Below, in pieces: positions 1-6,005 of a DNA stretch of 8,484 nt. Below the pieces are notes generated by a model. The model was not told the DNA's origin and did not search any database. It saw only the letters and a program-made list of their open reading frames with translations. The translations under genes and the position numbers were made by a program. The stretch's first letter is position 1, and every line of letters starts with the position of its first letter. Origin of the DNA: Chloroflexota bacterium (GTDB lineage: Bacteria > Chloroflexota > UBA6077); contig JAMCTB010000103.1 in the NCBI GenBank assembly GCA_023380955.1, forward strand, positions 1-8,484. Reading direction: 5' to 3'.

Positions 1-695
1 AGCTCGCCGTTGCCGAGATTGTTCGCCCACAGCACCGTCTCCGGGGTTATCCCGAACCTGGCGGCGATGGCCAGGAGCGTGTCACCCTCCTGCACCTTGT
101 AGGTCTGCACCTTCATCGCCTGCTTCACGGGAGCGGGGGCTGGTGACGGCGGCACGGGGGTCGGAGCCGGCGGAATGGTCGTCGGGGAAGCGGAAGGCGC
201 CGGGGCACGGTCCCCTCCCCGGGAAGAGGGCATCGCTCTCATCACCATCACGCCCTCCCCCTGGGTGACGAGCGGGAAGTCGGGCACCCCCTGGATCGTC
301 TCCTGGATGGATAGGGCCGCAACTTGATTCGGCCGGGGCAAGGCATCGGGCCGCGTCTCGTCCTGTCCCTTGGGAGAAGCAGCCGGAGCGGAACCTGAGG
401 GTGCGGAGACCGCCGGAGACGGCGCCGCAATGGGAGCGTAGGCCACCACGGCCAGGGATTCCGGGACTGGGACGAGAGACTTCCCTATCGCTATGCCGGC
501 CACGCCCTGTTGACTAGGCGGAGCAGGGGCGTACATCCTGCCCCCGATGAGGACGGCCGAGGCCACGAGGGTGAGGACGGCGAGGTGTAAGCCCAGGCGA
601 TCCTGGAAGGGAAGCAGACGCTCAAGCGTTGTGGCGAGGCTGTGGCGGACCCTGCGGGTCAAGAATCCGCGTTGGGATCTCTCTGGAGTAGTAAT
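1..695 (-). CDS. Membrane-anchored LysM-domain protein, 3' end missing
   Basis: Partial gene that runs off the left edge; about 231 residues are visible. From the N-terminus I read a short basic cytoplasmic segment containing FLTRRVRHSL, one hydrophobic helix (about residues 35-51, LAVLTLVASAVLIGG), a long Pro/Ala/Ser-rich linker of about 140 residues, and then a LysM module (from about residue 196: YKVQEGDTLLAIAARFGI, then VLWANNL). LysM modules bind the glycan strands of peptidoglycan. In this architecture a catalytic domain, often an M23 LytM-type endopeptidase, commonly follows, but it would lie outside the window, so enzyme activity is not shown. The start is uncertain. A strong GGAGGTGA lies at 700-707 and the best-spaced in-frame codon is ATT at 693-695. 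TTG at 660-662 and GTG at 780-782 are in frame but lack a clear ribosome-binding site. The frame is open up to a stop at 861-863. The gene is unlikely to belong to the mer operon, because about 485 bp separate them. Confidence 0.8.
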   Translation of the reverse strand, partial: MTTPERSQRGFLTRRVRHSLATTLERLLPFQDRLGLHLAVLTLVASAVLIGGRMYAPAPPSQQGVAGIAIGKSLVPVPESLAVVAYAPIAAPSPAVSAPSGSAPAASPKGQDETRPDALPRPNQVAALSIQETIQGVPDFPLVTQGEGVMVMRAMPSSRGGDRAPAPSASPTTIPPAPTPVPPSPAPAPVKQAMKVQTYKVQEGDTLLAIAARFGITPETVLWANNLGNGE

Positions 696-799
696 CCGGT
701 CACCTCCGGCTGGGGCGCCACGGCGCTGCCCCGATGTGTTGTCTGCCGACCGCAAGCCCCGCCCTGGGCCGTGGTGCGGCACAGCCACGACAGGAATCA

Positions 800-818
800 C
801 GGGAGCGAAGGGCTCCCG
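800..818 (-). other. Perfect 7-bp hairpin in the LysM-gene leader
   Basis: CGGGAGC (800-806) and GCTCCCG (812-818) are perfect inverted repeats around a 5-nt loop. They lie about 105 nt upstream of the likely LysM start. No T-run follows on either strand, so this may be a leader structure or a weak, factor-dependent terminator. Its role is unknown. Confidence 0.35.
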
Positions 819-938
819 CCAGGGTGCGCAAAGCGATGGGATGCACCGACAGCTGGGCGATCAGGGATAGCGGGGATCCGGCGCCGCGGAACAGGGTGCG
901 TGGACAGCCGAAGGCCCAGTCACTCGCGGCTGGGCACG

Positions 939-968
939 ATCATACAACAGCCACAAGGTTGGAGACAA
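939..968 (-). promoter_or_regulatory. Possible sigma-70 promoter for the LysM gene
   Basis: Read on the minus strand, TTGTCT (963-968) and TATGAT (939-944) are separated by 18 bp. The -10 box matches TATAAT at 5 of 6 positions and the -35 box matches TTGACA at 4 of 6. Transcription from here would give a leader of about 235 nt before the proposed start at 695, which is long, so the assignment is tentative. Confidence 0.3.
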
Positions 969-1179
969 CCGCTACTTCAAGGAACCGGGGCAAGTCTTCT
1001 CACCGGTGCCAAGACGAGGCCACAATGGGCGCCATGGCGGCTGGGGTTGGCTTGGACGAGTTCTTGACCGAGCTACTCGCTTAGGACAGGGTGAAGGCCC
1101 TCGGGAGCCCTCTTGGAGCGTGGAGCTGCGAATCCGGGCCCCTCTACTAAAGTCCTGGGAGCGAGAGACCTACCGCCCA

Positions 1180-1539
1180 TCAGGGCGCAGGCAGCACGGT
1201 ATCGCCTCCCGCCTCCAGCGTCCGCTTGATCGCCTCGAGATCGGTCTTCGTCGGATCGTACGTAACCGTCACGTTGCGGCTGCTCAGGTCCACCTGGACC
1301 TCCTCCACGCCCCCTACCCGCTTTGCGCTGGCGGTGACGCGTGGAATACAGCCGCTTCAAGTGACCGTCGGGACGTAGAAGGTCACGCTGCTCAAGTCAC
1401 CGCCTTGCCCTGCCGAGCTCTCCCCAGCTGACCTAGCGGCCGGGCCGGAAGCCGGACTTGCTGCGCACGCGGCGACCGCGGGGACGCCGACCAGGGTCAG
1501 GGCGATTAGAAGGCATATCCTCTTCACACTTGCTCCCAT
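1180..1539 (-). CDS. merP: MerP-like HMA lipoprotein with in-frame TGA, candidate selenoprotein (Sec61)
   Basis: Read through one in-frame TGA (1357-1359), this encodes 119 residues. Residues 1-25 form a lipoprotein signal (basic VKR, hydrophobic core, lipobox VAAC with Cys25). A Ser/Gly/Ala linker follows to about residue 50, then a heavy-metal-associated domain (about 52-113). The domain begins VTFYVPTVT, reaches the TGA at residue 61, and continues SGC with Cys64, then has the usual beta strands VEEVQVDL and RNVTVTYDP and helix LEAIKRTLEAGG. MerP proteins bind Hg(II) with a CxxC motif in this first loop and pass it to MerT. Here the TGA replaces precisely the first Cys (UxxC), and the 58 codons after it remain coding until a TGA at 1180-1182. 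A SECIS-like hairpin follows the TGA. The gene is last in the mer operon, 47 bp after merT. The ATG at 1537-1539 is used here; GTG at 1525-1527, preceded closely by GGGAG, is a plausible alternative start. The main alternative is a Cys-to-stop pseudogene or a base-calling error. Confidence 0.8.
1305..1344 (-). promoter_or_regulatory. Candidate bacterial SECIS hairpin downstream of the in-frame TGA
   Basis: On the minus strand, CCACGC (1339-1344) pairs perfectly with GCGTGG (1305-1310). Inside it CCGC (1331-1334) pairs with GCGG (1318-1321), closing the 9-nt apical loop CAGCGCAAA. An internal loop of 4 nt and 7 nt separates the stems and could gain one A-T pair. The apical loop begins 26 nt after the TGA, inside the roughly 16-37 nt window usually given for SelB-recognised bacterial SECIS elements. 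The first loop G is at the third loop position rather than the first two, a mild departure from consensus. The structure was folded by eye only. Confidence 0.5.
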
Positions 1540-1586
1540 CTATCCAGGACGCTCCTGTATCAAGATCAAGTTACGCGATCGGGGTC

Positions 1587-1997
1587 CTACATCGGTGCCA
1601 TGGACCGCGAGGCCACGTCATAGAGCCAGGGGACCAGAGGATTATTGATACCCAGGTAGAGGACGAGGAAGAGGCCCACCGACAGCAGAGGCCAGAGGTA
1701 GAGGTCCCTTCTCGCCTCGGGGGTCGTGCAGCACCGCTCGCGCCGCCGGACCGAGTACCAGTTGAGCCCTCCGACGAACAGGAGGCTCGCCGCCAGCAGG
1801 ATAGGCTGGAATCTACCCAGCTGGACCAGGCCGGCGGCGCCGCCGAAGCCAACCGCCAGAGCGAGAGCCGGTAGCAGGCAGCAGACGCTGCCGAGGAGGG
1901 CGCCCCCGAGTCCGGCGCCGAGGGAGAACCTGCCCGTCCCGCCTAACGATCCGCCGATGGACCTGATCGCGTCAGTAGCCGATTCGGTGGCAGTCAT
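1587..1997 (-). CDS. merT: MerT-like mercuric ion transporter
   Basis: A 136-residue inner-membrane protein. Three hydrophobic segments are visible: about residues 25-60 (a Gly-rich hairpin carrying the Cys39-Cys40 pair in GSVCCLLP), 64-82, and 99-127. A second vicinal pair, Cys89-Cys90 (RRRERCCTTPEARR), lies in the basic loop between the last two helices. This is the MerT pattern: the membrane Cys pair receives Hg(II) from MerP and the loop Cys pair hands it to MerA on the cytoplasmic side. The protein is a little longer than classical MerT (about 116 residues) because of an N-terminal extension of about 20 residues. The ATG at 1995-1997 is preceded by GGGGAGGG at good spacing, and the start lies 12 bp after the merA stop, so translation is probably coupled. 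The stop is TAG. Family assignment rests on topology, Cys placement and context. Confidence 0.88.
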   Translation of the reverse strand: MTATESATDAIRSIGGSLGGTGRFSLGAGLGGALLGSVCCLLPALALAVGFGGAAGLVQLGRFQPILLAASLLFVGGLNWYSVRRRERCCTTPEARRDLYLWPLLSVGLFLVLYLGINNPLVPWLYDVASRSMAPM

Positions 1998-2009
1998 ATT
2001 GGCCCTCCC

Positions 2010-3440
2010 CTATTCCGCGCAGCAGGAGAGCTTCGCCGGGTCCTTGTATCGACTGATCGCAACGATCTTCAGGGCCTCGGCCATGGTCGGGTAGACGTGC
2101 AGCAGGTCGATGAAGTCCTCCACCGTCGCGCCGAGCCGCAGGCCCATCGCCGCCTCGTGGATGACCTCGCTGGCCTCGCGCATGACCAGCGAGACCCCCA
2201 GCACCCTGTTGGTGTCGACATCCACGACCATCTTGGCTATGCCGCGCGTATCCCGGATCGCCCCCGCTCGCGGCACCAGCTCGACCGGGATGGTGCCGCA
2301 CCAGCAGTGGTGGCCCCTGGAGTTGGCCTCGGCATCGGTGAGTCCAACGACAGCCACCTGGGGGTCGGTGAAGATGGTGCGCGGGACGACCTCGTGGTTC
2401 ACCGTTCGACGCGGTCCGCCGAGGGCGTTGCCGGCGGCGATACCACCGTCGTGGGCGCCAACCGGGGTGGCGAACTGACTTCCCGTGTGGCGGCCGATGA
2501 CGTCGCCGGCCGCCCACACGTGGGGCACGTTTGTTCGTAGCTCCTCGTCCACGACGACGAAGCCTCCCGTATCCGTCCCGACGCCAGCCTCGTCCAAGCC
2601 AAGGTCGTCCGTGTTCGGCGCTCGACCGGCGGCGACGAGCAGCTGCTCGGCGCGGAACCGCTGCCCAGCCCCGCCTTTCTCCCCGATCACGACGACGTCG
2701 CCGCCTTCTCGCGAGACCTGGCGCACCTGCACGCCAGTCACAAGGTTCACGCCCTCCTCGCGAAGGATAGCCGTGAGCGTCACGGACACCTCGGGCTCGT
2801 AGCCCTTGAGGATCTTCCGGCTCCGCTCGAGAATGGTCACCTCGCTCCCGAACCGATGGAACATCTGGCCGAGCTCGAGCGCGATGTAGCCGCCGCCGAT
2901 GATGACCAGCGACCGGGGCAGGTCGAATAGCTCTCGGGGTTCCTCGGCGGTGAGGAGGTCGGAGGTCAGGTAGGGCACCTGGTCGAGGCCCTGGATGGGG
3001 GGAATAGACGGCCGTGACCCGGTGGCGATCAGGAACTGCTCGCCTTCGAGGACCCGCCCGTTCACGGCGACCGCGCGCTCGCTCACAAACGCGGCATGGC
3101 CGTCGTAGACCTTGATCTTGTCGGCGTCCTCGACGATTGAGTTGTACTTGCGGTCGCGGAAGTCGTGGATGACCTGGTCCTTCTGGCGCACCAGCTCCCT
3201 GAAGTCGAACTCGACCTCGCAGGGCCGCAGTCCCAGGTAGCGTGGATGTCGTGCCTCCCAGACGATCCGCGCCGCCTCGATCAGGTTCTTGCTGGGCAGG
3301 CAGCCCCGGTTGACGCAGGTCCCGCCCAGGGTCCGGGACTCGGTCATGACGGCGGTCTTGCCGAGTTCCGCCGCTCGGAGGGCGGCCGCGAAGGCCGTCG
3401 AGCCTGAGCCCAGTATCACGAGGTCAAACCGCTCTGCCAT
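2010..3440 (-). CDS. merA: Mercuric reductase (Hg(II) reductase)
   Basis: A 476-residue cytoplasmic flavoprotein of the pyridine nucleotide-disulfide oxidoreductase family that reduces Hg(II) to volatile Hg(0) using NAD(P)H. Visible parts: an FAD-binding dinucleotide fold at the N-terminus ([17 protein letters not shown]); the redox-active site [14 protein letters not shown] with Cys42 and Cys47; the NAD(P)H fold at about residues 178-206 ([12 protein letters not shown]); the second FAD motif AAGDV (310-314); the dimerisation domain with [11 protein letters not shown] (448-458); and the diagnostic C-terminal vicinal pair Cys473-Cys474 in LSCCAE. That pair separates mercuric reductase from lipoamide and glutathione reductases. 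There is no N-terminal HMA domain, unlike Tn501 MerA; the HMA function here sits in the separate lipoprotein. An extra CxC (Cys379, Cys381) is present. The ATG at 3438-3440 has AGGAGG about 9 nt upstream and lies 14 bp after the regulator gene. The stop is TAG. Confidence 0.97.
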   Translation of the reverse strand: MAERFDLVILGSGSTAFAAALRAAELGKTAVMTESRTLGGTCVNRGCLPSKNLIEAARIVWEARHPRYLGLRPCEVEFDFRELVRQKDQVIHDFRDRKYNSIVEDADKIKVYDGHAAFVSERAVAVNGRVLEGEQFLIATGSRPSIPPIQGLDQVPYLTSDLLTAEEPRELFDLPRSLVIIGGGYIALELGQMFHRFGSEVTILERSRKILKGYEPEVSVTLTAILREEGVNLVTGVQVRQVSREGGDVVVIGEKGGAGQRFRAEQLLVAAGRAPNTDDLGLDEAGVGTDTGGFVVVDEELRTNVPHVWAAGDVIGRHTGSQFATPVGAHDGGIAAGNALGGPRRTVNHEVVPRTIFTDPQVAVVGLTDAEANSRGHHCWCGTIPVELVPRAGAIRDTRGIAKMVVDVDTNRVLGVSLVMREASEVIHEAAMGLRLGATVEDFIDLLHVYPTMAEALKIVAISRYKDPAKLSCCAE

Positions 3441-3454
3441 GTTGGGTAGCCTCC

Positions 3455-3802
3455 TTACTTCAGCACCTGGCAGGATAGGATGGCCTGGGCGTTGTCGGCT
3501 ATCATGGCACGGGCGAGCCTCAGGATCTCAAGCACCCTGCCGTCGGTCACCTGGTAGTACACGTTACGGCCTTCCTTGCGGGCGAAGACGTAGCCGCACC
3601 AGCGCAGGCACCCCAGGTGGGTGGAGACGCTGCTCTGGGGAACGCCGAGGTCTTCCACAATCTCCCGCACGCACTTCTCTCCGCCCACCAGGTGCTCCAG
3701 GATGCGCACCCTCGTTGGGTCGGCGAGGCCTCGGAAAAACCTGGCGTCTAGGTCAGCCTGCGTAGTGCCGGCGGACGCACAAACGGGTTCAAGTGTCGTC
3801 AT
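3455..3802 (-). CDS. ArsR-family metal-responsive repressor, CmtR-like
   Basis: A 115-residue winged-helix repressor of the ArsR/SmtB family, first gene of the mer operon. The core runs from [18 protein letters not shown] through Cys44 ([14 protein letters not shown]) to the recognition helix [17 protein letters not shown] and the wing ([11 protein letters not shown]). Cys65 and Cys69 lie in the recognition helix and Cys111 near the C-terminus (ILSCQVLK). This matches the CmtR arrangement known from Mycobacterium (Cys57/Cys61/Cys102, Cd/Pb sensing), not the ArsR CxC site. ArsR-type sensors also control mer operons in Streptomyces and Thermus, so Hg(II) is the likely inducer, with Cd or Pb possible. 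The ATG at 3800-3802 has GAGGTGA about 8 nt upstream. The stop is TAA. It probably represses its own promoter through the inverted repeat at 3849-3862. Confidence 0.93.
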   Translation of the reverse strand: MTTLEPVCASAGTTQADLDARFFRGLADPTRVRILEHLVGGEKCVREIVEDLGVPQSSVSTHLGCLRWCGYVFARKEGRNVYYQVTDGRVLEILRLARAMIADNAQAILSCQVLK

Positions 3803-3848
3803 GATCTTGTCACCTCAGCGGTTCCGCAATATCCATCGGCCAATCCCG

Positions 3849-3862
3849 ATGTATGGATGCAT
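3849..3862. promoter_or_regulatory. Operator-like inverted repeat over the mer transcription start
   Basis: ATGTAT (3849-3854) and ATGCAT (3857-3862) form an imperfect 6-2-6 inverted repeat (5 of 6 bp) in an AT-rich island. It overlaps the -10 box and the predicted transcription start of the mer promoter, where an ArsR-type repressor would block RNA polymerase. That it is the binding site of the adjacent repressor is inferred from position only. Confidence 0.45.
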
Positions 3863-3889
3863 ATTAAGCTGCGCACTTGGTCCTGTCAA
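3861..3889 (-). promoter_or_regulatory. Sigma-70-type promoter of the mer operon
   Basis: On the minus strand a perfect TTGACA (-35, 3884-3889) is followed after exactly 17 bp by TAATAT (-10, 3861-3866). Predicted initiation at about 3853-3855 gives a leader of about 50 nt before the repressor ATG at 3802. No other promoter candidate is visible inside the operon, whose genes are 12-47 bp apart, so all four genes are probably one transcript. Confidence 0.65.
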
Positions 3890-3900
3890 TGCCTTCCGGC

Positions 3901-4143
3901 GCGGGACTTGCGCAGCGGAAGTACATCTGTAGCGGAAAGCCAAACCCCAACGTGTTGGGGCACACCGCGCCGCCGCCGCAAGATCTTGTGGCCTGAGAAG
4001 TCGCAGCTACTCCGTCATGGGGTTGGCAGAACTCCGGAAACTGGATTCGGTGGCGAACAGCACAAGATGCGCGGTCAATCGCTTCCAAGGCGCCTGCATC
4101 TTGTGTCCTGTACATGTGTACTTCCGTTGCGCAAGCCCGGGCG
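3901..4143. repeat. Palindrome-rich noncoding segment with about 25-bp inverted-repeat ends
   Basis: The left arm (3901-3925) and right arm (4117-4143) are imperfect inverted repeats. The shared core is TGTACTTCCG, then one mismatch, then TGCGCAAG, followed by a partly matching CCCG-type end. Between them lie a 16-bp palindrome CCCCAACGTGTTGGGG (3945-3960), an 18-bp near-palindrome around CAAGATCTTG (3975-3992), and a long-loop inverted repeat CACAAGATGC (4061-4070) with GCATCTTGTG (4096-4105). GTACATGTGTAC (4110-4121) adjoins the right arm. No transposase and no supported coding sequence are present. It could be a small non-autonomous mobile element, a structured RNA, or a multi-site regulatory region. 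I saw no clear target-site duplication. Confidence 0.5.
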
Positions 4144-4363
4144 TCTGCTCGACCTCGTGGCGCGGGCCTGGCCCGACTCGTGTAGGACCATTTCTGCTGG
4201 ACGACGGCTGCATTGCTTCCGCCCCACCAGGAAAACGCATAACTTCTTCACAAGTCCTTAATCCCATGTTCACCTCCCACGCCTAGACTGCCAAAGCAAG
4301 ACGGGGCCGAACCTGTCATAACCGGAAGGTGTGCGGCAAGACGAGGGAAGGAGGTCGATGGAG
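4144..4363. other. Noncoding leader region upstream of the secreted Met/Gly-rich protein gene
   Basis: No supported coding sequence. It contains the short palindrome CGGGCC-T-GGCCCG (4163-4175), the TTCACA-type direct repeats at 4247-4274, and the ribosome-binding site GGAGG (4350-4354). I cannot place the -10 and -35 boxes of the downstream gene with confidence. Confidence 0.45.
4247..4274 (+). promoter_or_regulatory. 11-bp-period direct repeats, possible response-regulator box
   Basis: TTCACA (4247-4252), TTAATC (4258-4263) and TTCACC (4269-4274) recur at exact 11-bp steps; the middle unit is degenerate. Direct repeats spaced 11 bp are the binding pattern of OmpR/PhoB/PhoP-family response regulators, and Actinomycetota PhoP proteins bind similar TCACA or GTTCACC units. 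The array lies about 90 bp upstream of the ATG at 4364. A matching pair precedes the multicopper oxidase gene. Regulator identity is inferred. Confidence 0.4.
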
Positions 4364-4969
4364 ATGGAAACGAAGACAAGGATGGTCTTGAAGCTGCTGG
4401 TGGTAATGGCGGTGATGGCGGCACTTGTTCCATCCCTGGCCCTGGCCCGACCGGAGCTCGACGATTTCGGCGGGCCGTGGGGCTATGGTGGTTGGGGTGC
4501 GGCCAGCTACGGACCGGCATGGTGCCACAGCGGGAACTACGGGGCGACCGCCCTCACCGACAGGGCAACCCTGAACAGGATCGCGGGGGCCCTCGGCCTG
4601 ACGTCCGCCAAGCTGTCGGTGAGGCTGAGGGACGGGGACGCCGTGGCCGACATTGCCTCCGAGAAGGGCGTCAGGCTCCAACCGGTGGTGGACGCCGCCC
4701 TTGCTCGCCACAAGGACATCGTTCGGTGGCGAGTCGAGGATGGCTACGTGACCCAAACCGAGGCTGACGCCGCCCTTCAGCTCATGGAAGAGCAGCTCAG
4801 GGCGGCCTTCGAGCAGGGCCTCGACCAGGGCTTCGGCTCCGGCCCCGGCTACAACGGCTATGGTGGGACAGCTCCCTTCGGCGGCTACGGCATGGGACCC
4901 GGGATGATGGGCGGCTGGGGACCCATGGGCGGAATGATGGGAGGCTTCTGGGGTCGAGGTGGCTGGTAG
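4364..4969 (+). CDS. Secreted Met/Gly-rich protein of unknown function
   Basis: Encodes about 201 residues. Residues 1-28 form a Sec-type signal peptide (basic METKTRMVLK, hydrophobic core, cleavage likely after LALA). A Gly/Tyr/Trp-rich stretch follows (GGPWGYGGWGAASYG). The central part is helical and hydrophilic: an LTDRATLNRIAGALGLT segment, DGDAVADIASEKGV, a VVDAALARHKD helix, then GYVTQTEADAALQLMEEQL. This resembles the small extracytoplasmic 'start-slow, try-again' helical repeats of proteins with the pattern DG-x-T-x-x-x-AD found in many Gram-positive and Chloroflexota genomes; their function is not established. The C-terminal 40 residues are Gly/Met-rich (GMGPGMMGGWGPMGGMMGG), a possible Cu(I)-binding tail. 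ATG at 4364 is chosen because GGAGG (4350-4354) is 9 nt away; ATG at 4358 and GTG at 4331 are in frame upstream but worse placed. The stop is TAG. The gene is convergent with the next one. Confidence 0.85.
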   Translation: METKTRMVLKLLVVMAVMAALVPSLALARPELDDFGGPWGYGGWGAASYGPAWCHSGNYGATALTDRATLNRIAGALGLTSAKLSVRLRDGDAVADIASEKGVRLQPVVDAALARHKDIVRWRVEDGYVTQTEADAALQLMEEQLRAAFEQGLDQGFGSGPGYNGYGGTAPFGGYGMGPGMMGGWGPMGGMMGGFWGRGGW

Positions 4970-5008
4970 GTAGCCGGAAGCGGAGGGCGCCCAGCGGGAT
5001 GCGAGTTG

Positions 5009-5024
5009 GCGAGGGCCACCTCGC
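5009..5024. terminator. GC hairpin between convergent genes
   Basis: GCGAGG (5009-5014) and CCTCGC (5019-5024) form a perfect 6-bp stem with a GCCA loop in the 81-bp gap between two convergent genes. There is no T-run on either side, so it would be an unusual or Rho-assisted bidirectional terminator. The call rests on position and structure. Confidence 0.3.
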
Positions 5025-5050
5025 GCCCCGCAACGCGCCACCACGACAAG

Positions 5051-5953
5051 CTACCTCCTCTGGGCCGTGGGACGCTGCCAGCTCTCCAGGAAGTCGCCGT
5101 GCCAGGTGTGATACCAGACCGCCCCGTTGTATCCAATGACCGAGAGCATCCCGACCATCTGGCCGTCCCGCTCCACGTCGATGGTCCGATAGCCGTAGAA
5201 GCTGTGCACCCCGCCCGTCTTGGTGCCTGGCAGGAAGCCATCCAGGAATTGCTGGGCCGCCTGTACCGCCTGGTCCTGGGTGACGGGGGTGTCCACGGTC
5301 GGAGTCACCTGGCCTCCCGGTCCCATCATTCCTCCGGGGCCGAACCCACCCGGCCCCATCATGCCGCCCGCCATCATGCCGTACTTGGTGTTCCACATCA
5401 TGTTGGGCCCCATCTCGGGCATGACCGAGCCGCTGTAGCGGTCGATCAGGAGCTCGAAGGCGAAGTTCCCGGTGCTCTTCTCCTTAACGGGCACGTAGAA
5501 GTTGTAGGCGAAGCTGTGGACCTCGTCGAAGGCCAGGTCCGGGTTGCCGAGGTTCTGCAACTGCCGCTCCGCGATGCGGACCGCCTCATCCACCGCGATG
5601 GGCTTCACGGTGGATGCGTACGGGCCGCCCATCATGCCGCCCCCCATCATCCCCGGGCCCATCATGCCGCCAGGTCCCGCCGGCCATTGGCCATAGGGAA
5701 AGGGTGTCGGGCCGGGTTGCTGTCCCGCGGCTCCGCCTGGCCCCATCATCCCGCCGGGGCCCATCGGCCCTCCAGGTCCCATAGGCCCTCGCGGAAAGGG
5801 CGCGGGCGTCGGGGTGGGCTGCGGCTGCTGGGCCGCGACGGACGGTGCCCTGTACTGAGCGGAGACTCCTCCCGAGTTTGCCAGCAGAAAGATGCCCGTT
5901 AGTCCCACTATCAGAAGGGGCACGAGTAGGCCCCATCGCCTGTTCCATTGCAT
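5051..5953 (-). CDS. Extracytoplasmic PepSY-like protein with Met/Gly-rich tracts
   Basis: Encodes 300 residues. A signal peptide or N-terminal anchor occupies residues 1-32 (basic QWNRRWG, hydrophobic core, possible cleavage after GGVSA). A Pro/Gly/Met-rich region (about 42-112) carries repeated GPMGPGG, GGMMGPG and GMMGGGMMGG motifs. Two PepSY-like units follow. The first spans about 118-185 (helix VDEAVRIAERQLQNLG, strands FNF-like YNFYVPVKEK and FAFELLIDRYSG). The second spans about 223-290 (VTQDQAVQAAQQFLDGF, then strands to GMLSVIGYNGAVWYHTWHG). They are separated by a further Met/Gly tract (about 192-214). PepSY domains are small extracytoplasmic modules of uncertain ligand. The Met clusters suggest soft-metal, probably copper, binding. 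ATG at 5951-5953 was chosen over an upstream in-frame start at 6037 because the signal peptide begins here; the ribosome-binding site is weak (GGGGGT). The stop is TAG. Confidence 0.88.
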   Translation of the reverse strand: MQWNRRWGLLVPLLIVGLTGIFLLANSGGVSAQYRAPSVAAQQPQPTPTPAPFPRGPMGPGGPMGPGGMMGPGGAAGQQPGPTPFPYGQWPAGPGGMMGPGMMGGGMMGGPYASTVKPIAVDEAVRIAERQLQNLGNPDLAFDEVHSFAYNFYVPVKEKSTGNFAFELLIDRYSGSVMPEMGPNMMWNTKYGMMAGGMMGPGGFGPGGMMGPGGQVTPTVDTPVTQDQAVQAAQQFLDGFLPGTKTGGVHSFYGYRTIDVERDGQMVGMLSVIGYNGAVWYHTWHGDFLESWQRPTAQRR

Positions 5954-5990
5954 GTCGATACCCCCAGTTGGTGTTCTGCGAACGCCAGCT

Positions 5991-6005
5991 CTTGGCGGCG
6001 CCAAG
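5991..6005. promoter_or_regulatory. Perfect 15-bp palindrome upstream of the PepSY-like gene
   Basis: CTTGGCG (5991-5997), a central G, and CGCCAAG (5999-6005) form a perfect 7-1-7 inverted repeat, 37 bp upstream of the ATG at 5953. Position and symmetry suit an operator for a dimeric regulator, but no regulator can be named. Short palindromes also arise by chance in GC-rich DNA. Confidence 0.3.

Larger units (their letters stand above)
696..1179. other. Noncoding stretch between the mer operon and the LysM gene
   Basis: I find no gene I can support here. The overlapping plus-strand reading frames are Arg/Pro/Ser-rich, have no recognisable domain, and look like products of high GC. The stretch holds the leader and possible promoter of the LysM gene and should contain the end of the mer transcript. 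I see no convincing intrinsic terminator (stem plus T-run) after position 1180 on the minus strand. Confidence 0.5.

Noticed and set aside
547..1084. Overlapping plus-strand frames upstream of the mer operon
   Set aside because: Low-complexity Arg/Pro/Ser composition, no recognisable family, and partly antisense to the LysM gene.
1357..1359. TGA as a generally reassigned sense codon (Trp or Gly code)
   Set aside because: Trp and Gly are encoded by normal codons throughout, no other gene contains in-frame TGA, and the position demands Cys/Sec. Sec is the simpler explanation.
1073..1360. 95-residue minus-strand frame over the 3' half of the MerP-like gene
   Set aside because: Arg/Gly-rich with no domain. 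It is out of frame with the HMA domain, whose conserved pattern is plain in the other frame.
1357..1539. 60-residue secreted peptide ending at the TGA as a complete gene
   Set aside because: It stops in the middle of the first HMA beta-strand/loop; the rest of the domain follows in the same frame, so this is half a protein.
3864..4286. Opposed frames both containing YFRCASP, suggesting a duplicated small protein
   Set aside because: The shared peptide comes from the inverted-repeat DNA arms at 3901-3925 and 4117-4143 read on opposite strands; the rest of the two frames is unrelated.
4316..5396. Long minus-strand frames opposite the secreted Met/Gly-rich protein
   Set aside because: Shadow frames of a GC-rich gene; the plus frame has a signal peptide, ribosome-binding site and ordered composition.
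5006..5902. 298-residue plus-strand frame opposite the PepSY-like gene
   Set aside because: His/Arg/Ala-rich antisense of the Met/Gly repeats, with no domain or ribosome-binding site.
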